A DNA stretch of 64,000 nucleotides from positions 124,001-188,000 of the forward strand of contig NZ_JAVKCH010000026.1 of the NCBI RefSeq assembly GCF_040222815.1, given 5' to 3'. Within the stretch, counting starts at the first letter, position 1; the number at the start of each line of letters is the position of its first letter. Shown here piece after piece: positions 44,492 through 54,606 of the stretch. The notes under the pieces are model-generated. The model was given only the letters and a program-made list of their open reading frames with translations. It was not told the DNA's origin and ran no database searches. Position numbers and translations under genes: made by a program. The DNA comes from Imperialibacter sp040222815 (lineage in GTDB: Bacteria; Bacteroidota; Bacteroidia; Cytophagales; Cyclobacteriaceae).

Positions 44492-46666
44492 TTACTTAGC
44501 CAATGGATCGGGCCTCATTTGAAACTTGAATACCTTGCTGGTGGTGCCCTTGCCGCCTTCCATATGAAAAGGCGTTCGGGTACTGATGGTAGCCCACACT
44601 CCTCTTCCTTTCCACCCAGCTTCGGGGTCGTCGATTCTGCCGTCCATCCATTTGGTAAAAAAGCCCAGTGGATATGGAACCCTCAAACGCACAAACTCAC
44701 CATCTTTCAGTGCTAACAAGGCCTCTGACTCATTGCCCGTATTGATAGGTACATTTTCTCCCAGCCCCAGTGTGTTGAACTGATCCACCCAGGTGTAGTA
44801 GCTGGCTTCTGCACTTCCTGATGCATCTATGTTTGAGAATTGAGGTAATGGTTCAGTGTAAAAAGTCCACCCTTCGGCACAATGCTGACCGGTTGCCTCC
44901 GGGCCATTGAGCGGTGCCTTGCATTTACGGCGGTCAAAGCTAGCCAGGTGACCGCTGGCCAATGCTACCCAGGCTACTCCATTCCTATCAACATCCATCC
45001 CTCGGGGCGAAAAGCCTTCTACGGGTTCTCCCGACTCTTTCAGAGGTAGCTCATAGTATTCCACCAATGCTGTTTCCGGCGGGTTGGCACCCGGATCAAG
45101 GCGTACTACTGCCCCGGGGTATCCAAGCGAAGAGCCCCAAACCGATCCGTCAGGGGCTGGCGACACAGCATAGAGGCCTTTGGTGATGCGCTTGTCTTTT
45201 TTAGGGTCAACGGGTTGATCCGGCTCTACGTAATCGTCACGCTTGCCATTGCCATTGGTATCCAGAATGAGTGCCGTCCAACCTTGCGACGCCACCTCAT
45301 CTCCGGTTTCACGATATTCTTTTGTATTTAACCATCCTATCACCTGACCTCCTCCACTCGTCCATAGTGTGTGGTTGGCATCCTCTGCAAACATCAAATG
45401 GTGGGTGCTGAAGCAAGTCCTTATAGTAGTATATTTCTTAGTCTCTGGATCATACAATCCAAGATGGCGGTAAGAGCGATCAACCGGGAATAGTTTGGCA
45501 GACGGATGATCTGACCCTTCTTTACAGAAATCAGGGTTGTCGGGAAGCCCAACATTGGCTGTGATCCAGACTTTACCCAACTCGTCCATCATGGGGTTGT
45601 GCACATTGGTTTTGCTATCCCAAATGGCTTCATCGCCCCAGTAAACCGACGGCTCCAGCACTTGGCCGGAAACAGATTGTGTTTCCGGATCTCTTACCGT
45701 AAGAGGTACCTGCCCCGTTGTACTGGTCACGGGGTCGAGTACGGGCAAATAGTCCGTGCTTAGCTCTGTGGCGCCATAAAGTTTTCCGTTGGGGTTGATT
45801 GTCGGATTACGGCGATCAGTTGACACCAGGTCGTGCATGTAGGCTTTGGGATCCGCCCAGTCCCATTGACTGATCACCACATTTCTCTCAATACCCTGTG
45901 GCCGTGAGGGTGCTTCAGGCACTTCTCCTGCCGCAATGCGGTCAGTCCAGTCGGCAAACATGCTAATTGTTCCTTCCGCTCCAATCTGGTGAATACCCGA
46001 CACCATACTCGATCCTGCCTGTCCCGACCTGATGCGGCGTGCCCAGGCTTCCTTTGAAGAAGAAAAAGAGCCCAGTGAAGGGGGAATCTCTCTGGTTCCC
46101 TTGCTGCCGAGCTGGTGGCAGGCCAAACAAGTACCCGACTTAATCCGAGACAGAAACTGGGCTTGTGTGAGTACGCTTTCTGATATGCCGTTTCCGTTCA
46201 CCCCTGTCCCCGGAAAGTTTTGCTTATCCGGCACATGAAGCAAAGAAAACCAATAGCCACCCGGGTAATAGGCAGCGGCGGCTTTGGCATCAGGTGCTGC
46301 GACGGCTTCTAAGTCAATTGACGAGCCGGGCTTTCCCTCCTTTTTCGGTGAATCAATCAGCCCATAGCCCCTCACCCAAATGGAATAGGTAGCGTCGGGC
46401 AGGTCGGGCAGCAGGTAGCGTCCCTGGTCGTCGGTTACAACAATTTTGGCGAACCGGGTGGGCAGATCAAACGTTTCGGCGATCACCCAAACGCCGACTT
46501 CTGGCCCGCCGGCGCCTGTAACAATGCCTCCGATATCATCGGGATCCAGACCAGTCGCCGTTTTATCAGACTGACAAGCGCTGTAAATTCCAGAAAGGAA
46601 GAATAGGATGGCAATGGTGCTGTAAGCAGACTTCTTGCCTAGGAGCGAGATTTTGAGCTGGTTCAT
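44492..46666 (-). CDS. Exported cytochrome-c-motif protein with propeller (Vgb-like)
   Basis: Lipoprotein of 724 residues from the ATG at 46666 (a GTG at 46684 adds six). After the lipobox (YSAC) comes a carboxypeptidase-regulatory-like domain (about 45-115), then a single haem-c motif CLACH (about residue 180), and a long region that resembles a beta-propeller (virginiamycin B lyase/streptogramin lyase-like; HLGLYDPETKKYTTI, VWITANVGLPDNP). It may be a redox or periplasmic binding enzyme. A good promoter with a palindrome lies upstream, so this gene can be transcribed separately. Confidence 0.7.
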   Translation of the reverse strand: MNQLKISLLGKKSAYSTIAILFFLSGIYSACQSDKTATGLDPDDIGGIVTGAGGPEVGVWVIAETFDLPTRFAKIVVTDDQGRYLLPDLPDATYSIWVRGYGLIDSPKKEGKPGSSIDLEAVAAPDAKAAAAYYPGGYWFSLLHVPDKQNFPGTGVNGNGISESVLTQAQFLSRIKSGTCLACHQLGSKGTREIPPSLGSFSSSKEAWARRIRSGQAGSSMVSGIHQIGAEGTISMFADWTDRIAAGEVPEAPSRPQGIERNVVISQWDWADPKAYMHDLVSTDRRNPTINPNGKLYGATELSTDYLPVLDPVTSTTGQVPLTVRDPETQSVSGQVLEPSVYWGDEAIWDSKTNVHNPMMDELGKVWITANVGLPDNPDFCKEGSDHPSAKLFPVDRSYRHLGLYDPETKKYTTIRTCFSTHHLMFAEDANHTLWTSGGGQVIGWLNTKEYRETGDEVASQGWTALILDTNGNGKRDDYVEPDQPVDPKKDKRITKGLYAVSPAPDGSVWGSSLGYPGAVVRLDPGANPPETALVEYYELPLKESGEPVEGFSPRGMDVDRNGVAWVALASGHLASFDRRKCKAPLNGPEATGQHCAEGWTFYTEPLPQFSNIDASGSAEASYYTWVDQFNTLGLGENVPINTGNESEALLALKDGEFVRLRVPYPLGFFTKWMDGRIDDPEAGWKGRGVWATISTRTPFHMEGGKGTTSKVFKFQMRPDPLAK

Positions 46667-46688
46667 GAGTAAGTAGGTTGGCACTAAA

Positions 46689-46719
46689 TAAATATAACCA
46701 GCTGGTTACTAAGGGCAAA
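46689..46719 (-). promoter_or_regulatory. Bacteroidota-type promoter
   Basis: TTTG (-33, 46716-46719) and TATATTTA (-7, 46689-46696) are separated by 19 bases, close to the TTTG/TAnnTTTG consensus; only the last base of the -7 box differs. It reads into the 44492-46666 gene. Confidence 0.6.
46695..46708. promoter_or_regulatory. Perfect 14-bp palindrome, likely operator
   Basis: TAACCAGCTGGTTA is fully palindromic and lies in the spacer between the -33 and -7 boxes, overlapping the edge of the -7 box by two bases. A bound protein here would block the promoter. No dedicated regulator gene is adjacent. Confidence 0.55.
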
Positions 46720-46758
46720 GTGTTTGATTTGATTTGTGAAGAACGGAAAATTTTGAAC

Positions 46759-47058
46759 CTAAATCTCCATCTCCAACAAAGCGCTGCTCAAGCTCTTCCC
46801 ATGTGTGTCAAGTGCGAGGGAAGTGGTAACGCCGCTAAGCAGGGCTTTTTCGCAAACAAAAAGAAGCGCACAAACACTGGGCATCTCATATCGTCTGATT
46901 TCGCCCACTACAATGCCCTTCATATGTTTGCCCACAGTTTCCACTGTTACTTTCTCGCAAAGCATCGGGTAGTCCGTCTCATCGTAAGGTATCAGCGAAA
47001 GCGTGGAAGTATTTCCCTTGTCACCCGCCCGGCTGTGCGCTATGTCGTAAAGCTTCAT
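46759..47058 (-). CDS. AtuA-type ferredoxin-fold small subunit
   Basis: 99-residue protein whose first segment (DIAHSRAGDKGNTSTLSLI) and RRYEMPSVCALLFV pattern match the C-terminal domain of AtuA-family proteins. Here the domain is encoded separately, with its start overlapping the stop of the long AtuA protein by 4 bases, so the two are presumably subunits. AtuA takes part in acyclic terpene utilisation (citronellol/geraniol) in Pseudomonas but the family is wider. Role in this organism unknown. Confidence 0.82.
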   Translation of the reverse strand: MKLYDIAHSRAGDKGNTSTLSLIPYDETDYPMLCEKVTVETVGKHMKGIVVGEIRRYEMPSVCALLFVCEKALLSGVTTSLALDTHGKSLSSALLEMEI

Positions 47059-48377
47059 GATTCCTTAAGTGTTACCTGTGATTTTACTTTTGACCGATCC
47101 ATTAGTATCGAAACTATGCCCACAATCTCATTGAGGTATTTTCTGGCTCCGCCGCCCCCTGCCGGGCCATTAGTGTACAAGGCTTCGACCTCCTCACCCA
47201 CCAAAGCGGCCACTTCCATTTTCTGTGCTTTGCCCGCTACTCTCAACCTCACTTCAGCCGGCTCATTTTGCTGATCAAAAGCCCCTCTAAAACTAGCGTT
47301 CAACCCGACATAGTCGACCCTAACATCATCCATTCGGTCTTTCAGCCGTTCTTCAACAATCTGTCCGGCGAGCATTGCCTTTTGGAGTGCATTGGTGCCA
47401 GCGTACGAAATTTCTCCCTCACCCAGCCAAAATGCCTGGTATCCTACGCTCACCTTAAAAGTAGCAGGCTTCCCCTTGCCACCGCTACCAGAAACATGTA
47501 CCATGTCTTTGCCGATTTCTTTTAGCGTTACACTGGTAAAGTCTGCAATCACATCAGGCGTGTAGTACTCATGAGGATTTACTACCTCGTAAAGTAGTTG
47601 CTCTTTACTTGTCATTAGGTTGATCACGCCACCAGTGCCCTCCACTTTACTGATGACCGCCGATCCATCGGCCGACACCTCTGCGATTGGGAAGCCCAGG
47701 TGTGCCGGATTGGGTACGTCCTTTTTCCCCGGATCCATGAAATAGCCGCCGGTAATCTGGCCAGCACATTCCATCAGGTGACCAATCACGGTTCCTTTTC
47801 CCAAAAGATCGTAATCGTCCGTTTTCCATCCAAATTCATGTACCATCGGTGCCAGAAACAGCGATGGATCGGCGACTCTACCGGTGATGATGATATCGGC
47901 GCCCGATTCCAGGGCGGGAAGGATGGCGTCTATGCCCATATAAGCATTGGCTGAGATGAGAGGGCCGGATTCTGTGAGAGGCCACCCAGTTTCCATGGCA
48001 CGCTGCCCCGGGTCTATTTGCGCAAAAACGTCGTCGCCAGTTACCGCTGCCACCTTTACTGACAGGTGGAGCTCCTTTGCTATTTCCAGCACTCGGTCGG
48101 CTGCGGCAAGTGGATTGGCTGCACCCATATTTGTGATCAACCTTACTTTGTTTTTCACCAAATTTGGAAGTAGCAACCTTATCCTCCGCTCGAGCAGTGG
48201 GTCATATCCTTTGGACGGATCGCTTTGTTTTCGCTTCTGAGCAAGTGCTATTGTTCTCTCGGCCAGGCATTCCAGTACCAGGTAGTCGAGCTGGCCTTTT
48301 TCTGCCAACACCACCGCTGGTTCCAGTCTGTCGCCAGAAAACCCCGCCCCACAACCGATTCTTACCTTTTTCTTCAT
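47055..48377 (-). CDS. AtuA family protein (DUF1446)
   Basis: 440-residue cytoplasmic protein. The N-terminus (VRIGCGAGFSGDRLEPAVVL) and GTVIGHLMECAGQITGGY stretch identify the acyclic-terpene-utilisation AtuA/DUF1446 family, in which AtuA works alongside an acyl-CoA carboxylase in P. aeruginosa; its precise reaction is unknown to me. The ferredoxin-fold domain that is often fused at the C-terminus is a separate overlapping gene. The carboxylate symporter gene lies 3 bases upstream. Confidence 0.87.
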   Translation of the reverse strand: MKKKVRIGCGAGFSGDRLEPAVVLAEKGQLDYLVLECLAERTIALAQKRKQSDPSKGYDPLLERRIRLLLPNLVKNKVRLITNMGAANPLAAADRVLEIAKELHLSVKVAAVTGDDVFAQIDPGQRAMETGWPLTESGPLISANAYMGIDAILPALESGADIIITGRVADPSLFLAPMVHEFGWKTDDYDLLGKGTVIGHLMECAGQITGGYFMDPGKKDVPNPAHLGFPIAEVSADGSAVISKVEGTGGVINLMTSKEQLLYEVVNPHEYYTPDVIADFTSVTLKEIGKDMVHVSGSGGKGKPATFKVSVGYQAFWLGEGEISYAGTNALQKAMLAGQIVEERLKDRMDDVRVDYVGLNASFRGAFDQQNEPAEVRLRVAGKAQKMEVAALVGEEVEALYTNGPAGGGGARKYLNEIVGIVSILMDRSKVKSQVTLKES

Positions 48378-48380
48378 GGA

Positions 48381-49670
48381 TCAAAAACTTATGGCTCCAA
48401 TGAGCACAGACATTGTCAGCATAATTATTGTGACTAAAAAAGCCCAGGGAATGGTTTTGCGTTGATGATCACCTAAGTCCACCCCTGTGAGACCTATCAG
48501 CAAAAAGGTGGCACCTGTTAACGGGCTTACAGGAAACCCGGTAGTCATTTGCCCCAAAATGGCCGCCCTGGCCACCTCTATGGCTTCGCCATTGAAATGC
48601 TCCGCAGTGGTTCCCAGCAATGGCAGTACTCCGAAATAGAATGAATCCGGGTCGAACAGTAAACTGGCAGGCATGCTGACCACGCCGGTGATCAATGCCA
48701 GGTGATTGCCCACAGCGGACGGAATATAATTAACGGCTGTTGCAGCCATTGCTTCTATCATGCCCGACCCCTTCAAAATGCCGGTAAAGCATCCGGCAGC
48801 AAATAAAATGCTCGCCATTAACAAAGCTGCTTTTGCATGGGCATCAATTCTCTCCCTTTGGTCTTTTAGGTTAGGGTAATTCACCGTGATGGCTATGACA
48901 AAGGCGATCATGAAAATGACATGCGGTGGTGCAAAGGCGGAGATCAGTGCAGTAATGGAAATGACGATCAACGCCGTGTTCAGCCAAATTAATTTTGGCC
49001 GATGGAGACTGGTGTCCTTTTCGAAGGCGATAATCGAACCAGTGGCCTGTCCTTGCTCATTCACCAGGCCCCTTTCTCTTTTTCCCAGGTACCAGGCAAT
49101 TGCCAATACTGCCAGCAACCCGCAAATGACCGGAATTAAAATGGGATTGAACAACTCTGTTACTTGTACCTCCAATGCGGAAGCAGCCCTGATGGTCGGC
49201 CCTCCCCAGGGTAAAACATTCATGGTACCAGCAGCCAGGGCAACCACAGTGGCCAGCGTCGTTCTTTTCATGCCCATGGCATCATAAAGAGGCAACATGG
49301 CAGGCACTGTCACAAGAAAGGTGACTGCGCCCGAACCGTCAAGGTGGACGATCATGGCAAGAATGGCGGTAACGACAGTAATCCGTGCCGGGTCGTTGCC
49401 TGCTGCTTTCAAGAGCCGCTTGATCACCGGTTCAAAAGTGCCGGCGTCCATCAGGATACCGAAAAACAAAATAGCAAAGATGAACATCACCGCCGTGGTA
49501 GAAATGGTTTTCACTCCGTCGGTGATGTAGGTGACGATCTCAGTTGTGAACCCGCCAATTAGCGCTGTGGCAACAGGCACAATGATAAGTGCCACTACCG
49601 GAGAGAGCTTTTTACTCATTACCAAAACAAGCAAAAGCACTATGGTCAAAAGGCCGAGGAATGCAAGCAT
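48381..49670 (-). CDS. CitMHS family carboxylate:proton/metal symporter
   Basis: Inner-membrane transporter of 429 residues with about 10-12 helices (e.g. SPVVALIIVPVATALIGGF, FIFAILFFGILMDAG, AATAVNYIPSAVGNHLALITG). The family takes up citrate, often as a metal complex, with protons. Here it is between an esterase gene (3 bases upstream) and the AtuA gene, so it may import a carboxylic acid released by the esterase. Family is sure; substrate is inferred from context. Confidence 0.9.
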   Translation of the reverse strand: MLAFLGLLTIVLLLVLVMSKKLSPVVALIIVPVATALIGGFTTEIVTYITDGVKTISTTAVMFIFAILFFGILMDAGTFEPVIKRLLKAAGNDPARITVVTAILAMIVHLDGSGAVTFLVTVPAMLPLYDAMGMKRTTLATVVALAAGTMNVLPWGGPTIRAASALEVQVTELFNPILIPVICGLLAVLAIAWYLGKRERGLVNEQGQATGSIIAFEKDTSLHRPKLIWLNTALIVISITALISAFAPPHVIFMIAFVIAITVNYPNLKDQRERIDAHAKAALLMASILFAAGCFTGILKGSGMIEAMAATAVNYIPSAVGNHLALITGVVSMPASLLFDPDSFYFGVLPLLGTTAEHFNGEAIEVARAAILGQMTTGFPVSPLTGATFLLIGLTGVDLGDHQRKTIPWAFLVTIIMLTMSVLIGAISF

Positions 49671-49673
49671 GGG

Positions 49674-51218
49674 TTACTTGTTCGCAGATAAAATGGCCGC
49701 CATTGTATCTAACGCTTCGCCGTCGGGGATCGGGTTTGCTTCGACTTCAGCTCCCAATAACATCACTTGTTTGGCATCCGGCTTGTAAATGGGCCATTTG
49801 GGCAAGCCCTTAGCGTTAGGATTTCCGGTTTTGACGAAATTAGCCCAGTAGGCAGACATCATTGCTTCGAGCTCCCGGTCTACGGCCTCCCATGGACGAT
49901 CCACAAACTCCAGGTTGTCGTAGGCATAGGGTACCTCGCCGGTGTGAAATGCACCATATTTGGCATACTCACCGGTGCCTGGCACTTTTCGAGTGAATCG
50001 GTAGACATATACATTCGTCTTCCCCTGCTTTGCCTGCACATTGGCCCAGACATAATTTTGCAAACCAAAGATCATGTCTCGGGAAAGATTGAGTTGTGAT
50101 TGGGCCGCCTCCGCATCGTCAGACGCCGGGTAGTAGGTCAGCACTTTCCCGGCATTGTCGCTATACTGTTGGCTGATCTGTGCTTTGAAGTCGCTTGCAT
50201 TTTTTACAGGCCCAAAAAGCAGGCCTTCGTCCTGGTTCCAGCCGGTGAGCAAATCAACCGGGTTTTGCTTGCCTACGGCAAATATGTCGGCGATATGCTC
50301 AGGAAGTACGTAGCCGTCTATGATCGGGCCCCTGATCCCGAGCTGGCCCTTCATGAGCTCTTGTGGCGAGAATTTCCTTAGGTCTGCCAATCCCGCTGCG
50401 CCGACAGACTTCGCAAAGGCAACTCCAGTCTCTTCGGCCGACGCCAGGGTCTGCTGGTTCCTGCCAAAATTAGCGCCACTTTCGGCAATTGCCTTATTGA
50501 ACAGTCCCCTTGCCAGAGGAGTTGCCACCATGCAATTGACACTCATGGATCCAGCCGACTGGCCTGCTATAGTGACATTCGCAGTGTCTCCTCCAAAGGC
50601 GGCTATGTTTTCTTTCACCCACTTCAAAGCAGCTACCTGATCCATCAGCCCATAGTTGCCAGATGCGCTGTTTGGTGACTCCTTTGTCAGCTCCGGGTGG
50701 GCAAGGAAGCCAAATACGCCTACCCGATAGTTGATGCTTACAAACACAATCCCCTTGCGGGCCATGGCTTCTCCATCGTAAATAGGCACGCCGCTTCCTC
50801 CGCTCGAGAACCCACCGCCATAAATCCAAACCAACACCGGGAGTTTCTCTCGGGAGGATTTTGCACCAGTCCATACATTCAGGTACAAACAATCTTCACT
50901 GATCGGTTCTTCGGGAATAAGGAATTCCTGGCTCCACATGCTAAAAGGTGCAGGTTTGCCTTGCATTGGGCTTGGCCCAAATGCTGTACATTCTTTTGTC
51001 CCCTGCCAGGGCTGTACCGGCTGAGGCGCCTTCCAGCGCAACTCTCCAACTGGTGGTGCGGCAAAAGGGATGCCTTTGAAGCTAGTGATCTTTCCATCAG
51101 CCGTGATGCCTCCCGACACCTTCCCTGACTTGATCTGGACCAAAGAGACAGCATTTTGTCCTGTGGTTGGGTGAAGACAAAGCAGTAAAGACCAAAGTAA
51201 GAGGATAGCAGTTTTCAT
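49674..51218 (-). CDS. Type-B carboxylesterase, secreted
   Basis: 514-residue exported esterase; signal peptide 1-20. Motifs are the oxyanion WIYGGGF, nucleophile GQSAGS (Ser221), EDCLYLNVW signature and VPYAYDNLEF with a His in GAFHTGEVPYAYDN that is the likely catalytic His. It is first in the tight group esterase, CitMHS, AtuA, AtuA-small (spacings 3 bp, 3 bp, overlap 4 bp). This order suggests that the ester is split in the periplasm and the acid product is imported and metabolised. Confidence 0.92.
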   Translation of the reverse strand: MKTAILLLWSLLLCLHPTTGQNAVSLVQIKSGKVSGGITADGKITSFKGIPFAAPPVGELRWKAPQPVQPWQGTKECTAFGPSPMQGKPAPFSMWSQEFLIPEEPISEDCLYLNVWTGAKSSREKLPVLVWIYGGGFSSGGSGVPIYDGEAMARKGIVFVSINYRVGVFGFLAHPELTKESPNSASGNYGLMDQVAALKWVKENIAAFGGDTANVTIAGQSAGSMSVNCMVATPLARGLFNKAIAESGANFGRNQQTLASAEETGVAFAKSVGAAGLADLRKFSPQELMKGQLGIRGPIIDGYVLPEHIADIFAVGKQNPVDLLTGWNQDEGLLFGPVKNASDFKAQISQQYSDNAGKVLTYYPASDDAEAAQSQLNLSRDMIFGLQNYVWANVQAKQGKTNVYVYRFTRKVPGTGEYAKYGAFHTGEVPYAYDNLEFVDRPWEAVDRELEAMMSAYWANFVKTGNPNAKGLPKWPIYKPDAKQVMLLGAEVEANPIPDGEALDTMAAILSANK

Positions 51219-51312
51219 AGGTAGTTGGATAGTGATAAGCAGGTTCAGCTATCAATTTACCAGAAACGAAGTCAATTTCAATGCGTCAATAAAACATATT
51301 GACATAGTGCAT

Positions 51313-51346
51313 ACAAAAAACCTCAGGCCGGTCTGCCTGAGGTTTT
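51313..51346 (-). terminator. Rho-independent terminator
   Basis: Stem AACCTCAGGC/GCCTGAGGTT (51335-51344 with 51319-51328) with a 6-base loop and a T run on the minus strand; ends the 51372-54209 gene. Confidence 0.9.
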
Positions 51347-51371
51347 CTATTTAGCATCTTAACGGAACGAT

Positions 51372-54209
51372 TTACATCCCCGCCTCTAACGGTGCTGCCT
51401 CTTCATTTAGGAACAAGATTTCAGCAATTTGCACCAAAACCTGGTCGGGTGTGGCTGTATCGCTTTTGAAAACAAAGTACACGTCGTGTATTCCCTCTGT
51501 TGCCTGAATTTTGGCTTGTGCCTGTGAATTTCTCTTTCTTCTCCAGGTGACCATATCTTCCCCTGGCGCTGGTCTGCCAAACCCTACATTCTTTTGACCT
51601 ACCGTATTAGTGGTTCCCAGCAATGTGCCGGTCGGAGAGTCAAGATGCACTTCTACATATCCACCGGCCGCACTTACCCTTGGAGAAGCCTGCACAAACA
51701 AATCAATCTGCTTAATACCTGTTAGGTCTATGTCCTTGTAGCCTATGTAAGAGCCACTGCCCACCATGTTGAAGGTAGTGCCTGGCGTGGTCAGCAAATT
51801 CACACCTTTTCTGATCTCAGACTGCTGAGGATCCAGCGAAGGGTTTCTCAACGCCACGAAATCATCGCCAGATAGTGGCCCAACAGTACCAGCGCCTTTG
51901 TCGGCATAAGAGGCTCTCAGCAGATATCCACCCTGTCCATCCTCTCCTTCCGGCACCTGGGGAGTAACTGTGCCTGAGAGCGGAAGCGATTCCACAGTTG
52001 GCTTGGTCTCCAGCATGTTGAGAATAAACATCACCATTCTTTTGGCATCGGCCTGGCTCAATTGCGGGTGAGCGCTCATGGCATGTTCACCCCAAACGCC
52101 ACTTCCGCCATTGATTATTTTGCCCACCAGCATATTGATGTTGGCGTCAGTCTTAGGATATTTAGTAGCTACTGCATTGTAAGCTGGCCCAATCGATGCC
52201 TGCTCGTACTGGTGGCACGACTTACAATCGCTGGTTTCAATCAGGTTCTTTCCAATGTTCAAAGCAGCCATTGACTCAGCGCCACGCTGCTTGGAAGCTA
52301 TTTCAATGGGGTCATAACCAGAGGGCACGTAGTCGAAAGTAACAGCCACTTCGTTGGGCTTGATAGTGCCATCGGTGCTGCTTCCATCTTCCTTGTCACT
52401 CACACTCACAGTATAAGTGAGCGATTTCTCACCGAAATAGAAACTCCGGTTGGGTACCTGGAAATCGATGGATACCGTCGGTGGTTCATTGCCAGCCACT
52501 ACTTCCATAGAAGCCCTGTTCTTCTCTCCTTTGGTATCTGTCACTGTCAGGCTCACCTGATAAGTACCAGCCTGCTCAAAATTGAACGATGGGTTGGCTT
52601 CAGTGAGCGTTTTGTTAATACCGCCGTCTGACACTACCTTCCACTCATAGTTCAATTTTCCCTGATCGTAGTCGTCGTAGTCTGTTGTGCCTTCCGATGA
52701 TAGCTGAGCCGTAAAAGGTACAGCTCCGGCAGCCTTATCAATAGAAGCAGCCACAATTGGCTTTCTGTTGCCCGCATTGTATTCGATTTTCACAATTCTG
52801 GAATTTGAGTTACCTCTGAACCACGCACTGCCATATTCCAGCACATACAGGTCGCCGCTCGGGCCAAAGTCCATATCAATGGCACTCACAAAGCTCTCGT
52901 TGGGCAGGAAGCGCTCCATGGATTGGTAGTCGCCATTTTCATCCATTGTTACTGACATGATCCAGCCACGCATGAATTCTACGATCAGCCATTTTCCTTC
53001 GAAGTAAGAAGGGAAAGGCCTTGGTGCACCGGCAAAGTCAGCTTTGCGGAAAACAGGGCCACCAGTAGCACTACGCCCTGCTGTTCCCACCAAAGGGAAT
53101 GTGTCCGACGGGCCGTATGGGTAGTAGATGAAAGCCGGCACCACCGGCGTAGGCAGTTCTTTCAATCCCGTATTGTTTACCGACTCGTTGACAGGATGGT
53201 TTACGTCAAAAGGCTCTCCGTAAGTGTCGGTCGCCAAATCATGGCGATTGTAAGCCCTATTGTTAGCAATAAAATACGGCCAGCCAAAAAAGCCCGGGCC
53301 TTTAGCCTGGTTGAACTCGTCATAGCCTTTTGGTCCCCAAACAGAATCAACAGATGCATCCGGGCCAACTTCGCCCCAATACAGATAGCCCGTTTTGCTG
53401 TCCAAAGTTGGTCTCCAGGGGTTTCTGTGGCCCATGGTGTAAATCTCTGGCCTCGTTTTCTCTGTGCCTTGGGGAAAAAGGTTGCCTTCAGGAATTGTGT
53501 AACTACCATCGGCCTCTGGATGGATACGGAGGATTTTGCCTCTCAGGTCATTGGTATTACCAGGCGCACGCTGGTCATCAGAACTTTCCATGCCAGGGCG
53601 TTCGTCAAGGTTAGAAGACCCTGTTCTCGGGTTCACGGTATTATTTCCAACAGTTAAAAAGAGATTACCTTCTTTGTCGAACACCATCCCACCTCCTGTA
53701 TGGCAGCATTCTTCTCTCTGCGTCGGCACTTCCAGCACCACTTTTTTGGTTGATGCATAAAGTGAGTCGCCTCTCAGCTCCCATCGAGCCAGCACGTGTT
53801 TAGGTGTGTCAGGATCAGCATAATACATGTAAATCCACGAATTTTCTTTGTATTTAGGGTGAGCAATTACGCCCATCAGACCCTCTTCGGCCTCCCTCAC
53901 TCTACCTTCCTTGTTAGTGTACTTGGTATTCACGGGGATAGTCGCCACCAGGGTCACTTCACCAGTATTTTCATCAAGTATCTTCACACCACCTTTTCTT
54001 TCTACAAAGAGCACACGGCTATTGGGGAGAAAAGTCATTTCCATCGGTTCGTCCATGCCTTCTGTGAGCACCACTTTAGTAAAGCGATTGTCTTCAGGAG
54101 GTTCGTTGGAAGTTGGAGTTTCAGATTGCTTGCAAGATTGCACAAGCAGGCAAATCGATGCGGCATAGATCAACACTGACCTGCCGGTAGTTTTTAAAGT
54201 AAGTACCAT
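51372..54209 (-). CDS. Lipoprotein glucose/sorbosone dehydrogenase-like propeller with PKD and cytochrome-c domains
   Basis: 945-residue lipoprotein (lipobox VQSC). In order: a GSDH-type beta-propeller (about 40-480; GHRNPWRP and GSAWFRGNSNSRIVKIEY are typical), a PKD-like domain (about 490-575), a cytochrome c domain with one haem site CKSCH (about 665), and a C-terminal carbohydrate-binding-like domain (about 790-935). Such multidomain proteins are thought to oxidise sugars or other alcohols with PQQ and to pass electrons to haem. Substrate unknown. Own promoter region and terminator. Confidence 0.87.
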   Translation of the reverse strand: MVLTLKTTGRSVLIYAASICLLVQSCKQSETPTSNEPPEDNRFTKVVLTEGMDEPMEMTFLPNSRVLFVERKGGVKILDENTGEVTLVATIPVNTKYTNKEGRVREAEEGLMGVIAHPKYKENSWIYMYYADPDTPKHVLARWELRGDSLYASTKKVVLEVPTQREECCHTGGGMVFDKEGNLFLTVGNNTVNPRTGSSNLDERPGMESSDDQRAPGNTNDLRGKILRIHPEADGSYTIPEGNLFPQGTEKTRPEIYTMGHRNPWRPTLDSKTGYLYWGEVGPDASVDSVWGPKGYDEFNQAKGPGFFGWPYFIANNRAYNRHDLATDTYGEPFDVNHPVNESVNNTGLKELPTPVVPAFIYYPYGPSDTFPLVGTAGRSATGGPVFRKADFAGAPRPFPSYFEGKWLIVEFMRGWIMSVTMDENGDYQSMERFLPNESFVSAIDMDFGPSGDLYVLEYGSAWFRGNSNSRIVKIEYNAGNRKPIVAASIDKAAGAVPFTAQLSSEGTTDYDDYDQGKLNYEWKVVSDGGINKTLTEANPSFNFEQAGTYQVSLTVTDTKGEKNRASMEVVAGNEPPTVSIDFQVPNRSFYFGEKSLTYTVSVSDKEDGSSTDGTIKPNEVAVTFDYVPSGYDPIEIASKQRGAESMAALNIGKNLIETSDCKSCHQYEQASIGPAYNAVATKYPKTDANINMLVGKIINGGSGVWGEHAMSAHPQLSQADAKRMVMFILNMLETKPTVESLPLSGTVTPQVPEGEDGQGGYLLRASYADKGAGTVGPLSGDDFVALRNPSLDPQQSEIRKGVNLLTTPGTTFNMVGSGSYIGYKDIDLTGIKQIDLFVQASPRVSAAGGYVEVHLDSPTGTLLGTTNTVGQKNVGFGRPAPGEDMVTWRRKRNSQAQAKIQATEGIHDVYFVFKSDTATPDQVLVQIAEILFLNEEAAPLEAGM

Positions 54210-54606
54210 CTAAACGAAGTATAATTGTTGTTCAAAAGCTGTGCTACCGGCTGTATAAACGCTTGCTTTCCTATGCATTTGACAGCAGCCGACAGAACTT
54301 TGCAGCTGTAAGGTCATTAAAAGAGAATTGAAATTCTAAGAAGAATAGAAAATCTGGTAGAATATCAGGATAAACTATCGAATTTTAACGTCGACTTCGT
54401 ATCGACGAAAGTAATTCTTTGTGTCAAAACATCACAATAACTTTTCACGCCCGCTTGAGTGGTGACAACTTTTTACAACAGCTCGTGTAAAACTTAGCGT
54501 AAACAACCACTTCAAATCCGATCTTTATGTTAATTGCCTTGGTTAGTGCATCCGCTAAAGGCGGTTTGACAATGGCAAAATTCCAATCTACTTAAACAAT
54601 TGCCCC
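54210..54606. other. Intergenic region between divergent genes
   Basis: 397 bases with no protein gene. A 6-bp inverted repeat CGTCGA/TCGACG (54389-54394 and 54402-54407) may form a hairpin or operator. TACTTTCG, with TTG 21 bases upstream, is a weak promoter candidate for the minus-strand gene. Confidence 0.4.

Noticed and set aside
46678..47274. A 198-codon plus-strand frame over the AtuA small-subunit gene
   Set aside because: It is antisense to the clear AtuA-domain gene and has a low-complexity, Ser/Pro/Ala-rich translation; it is a shadow frame.
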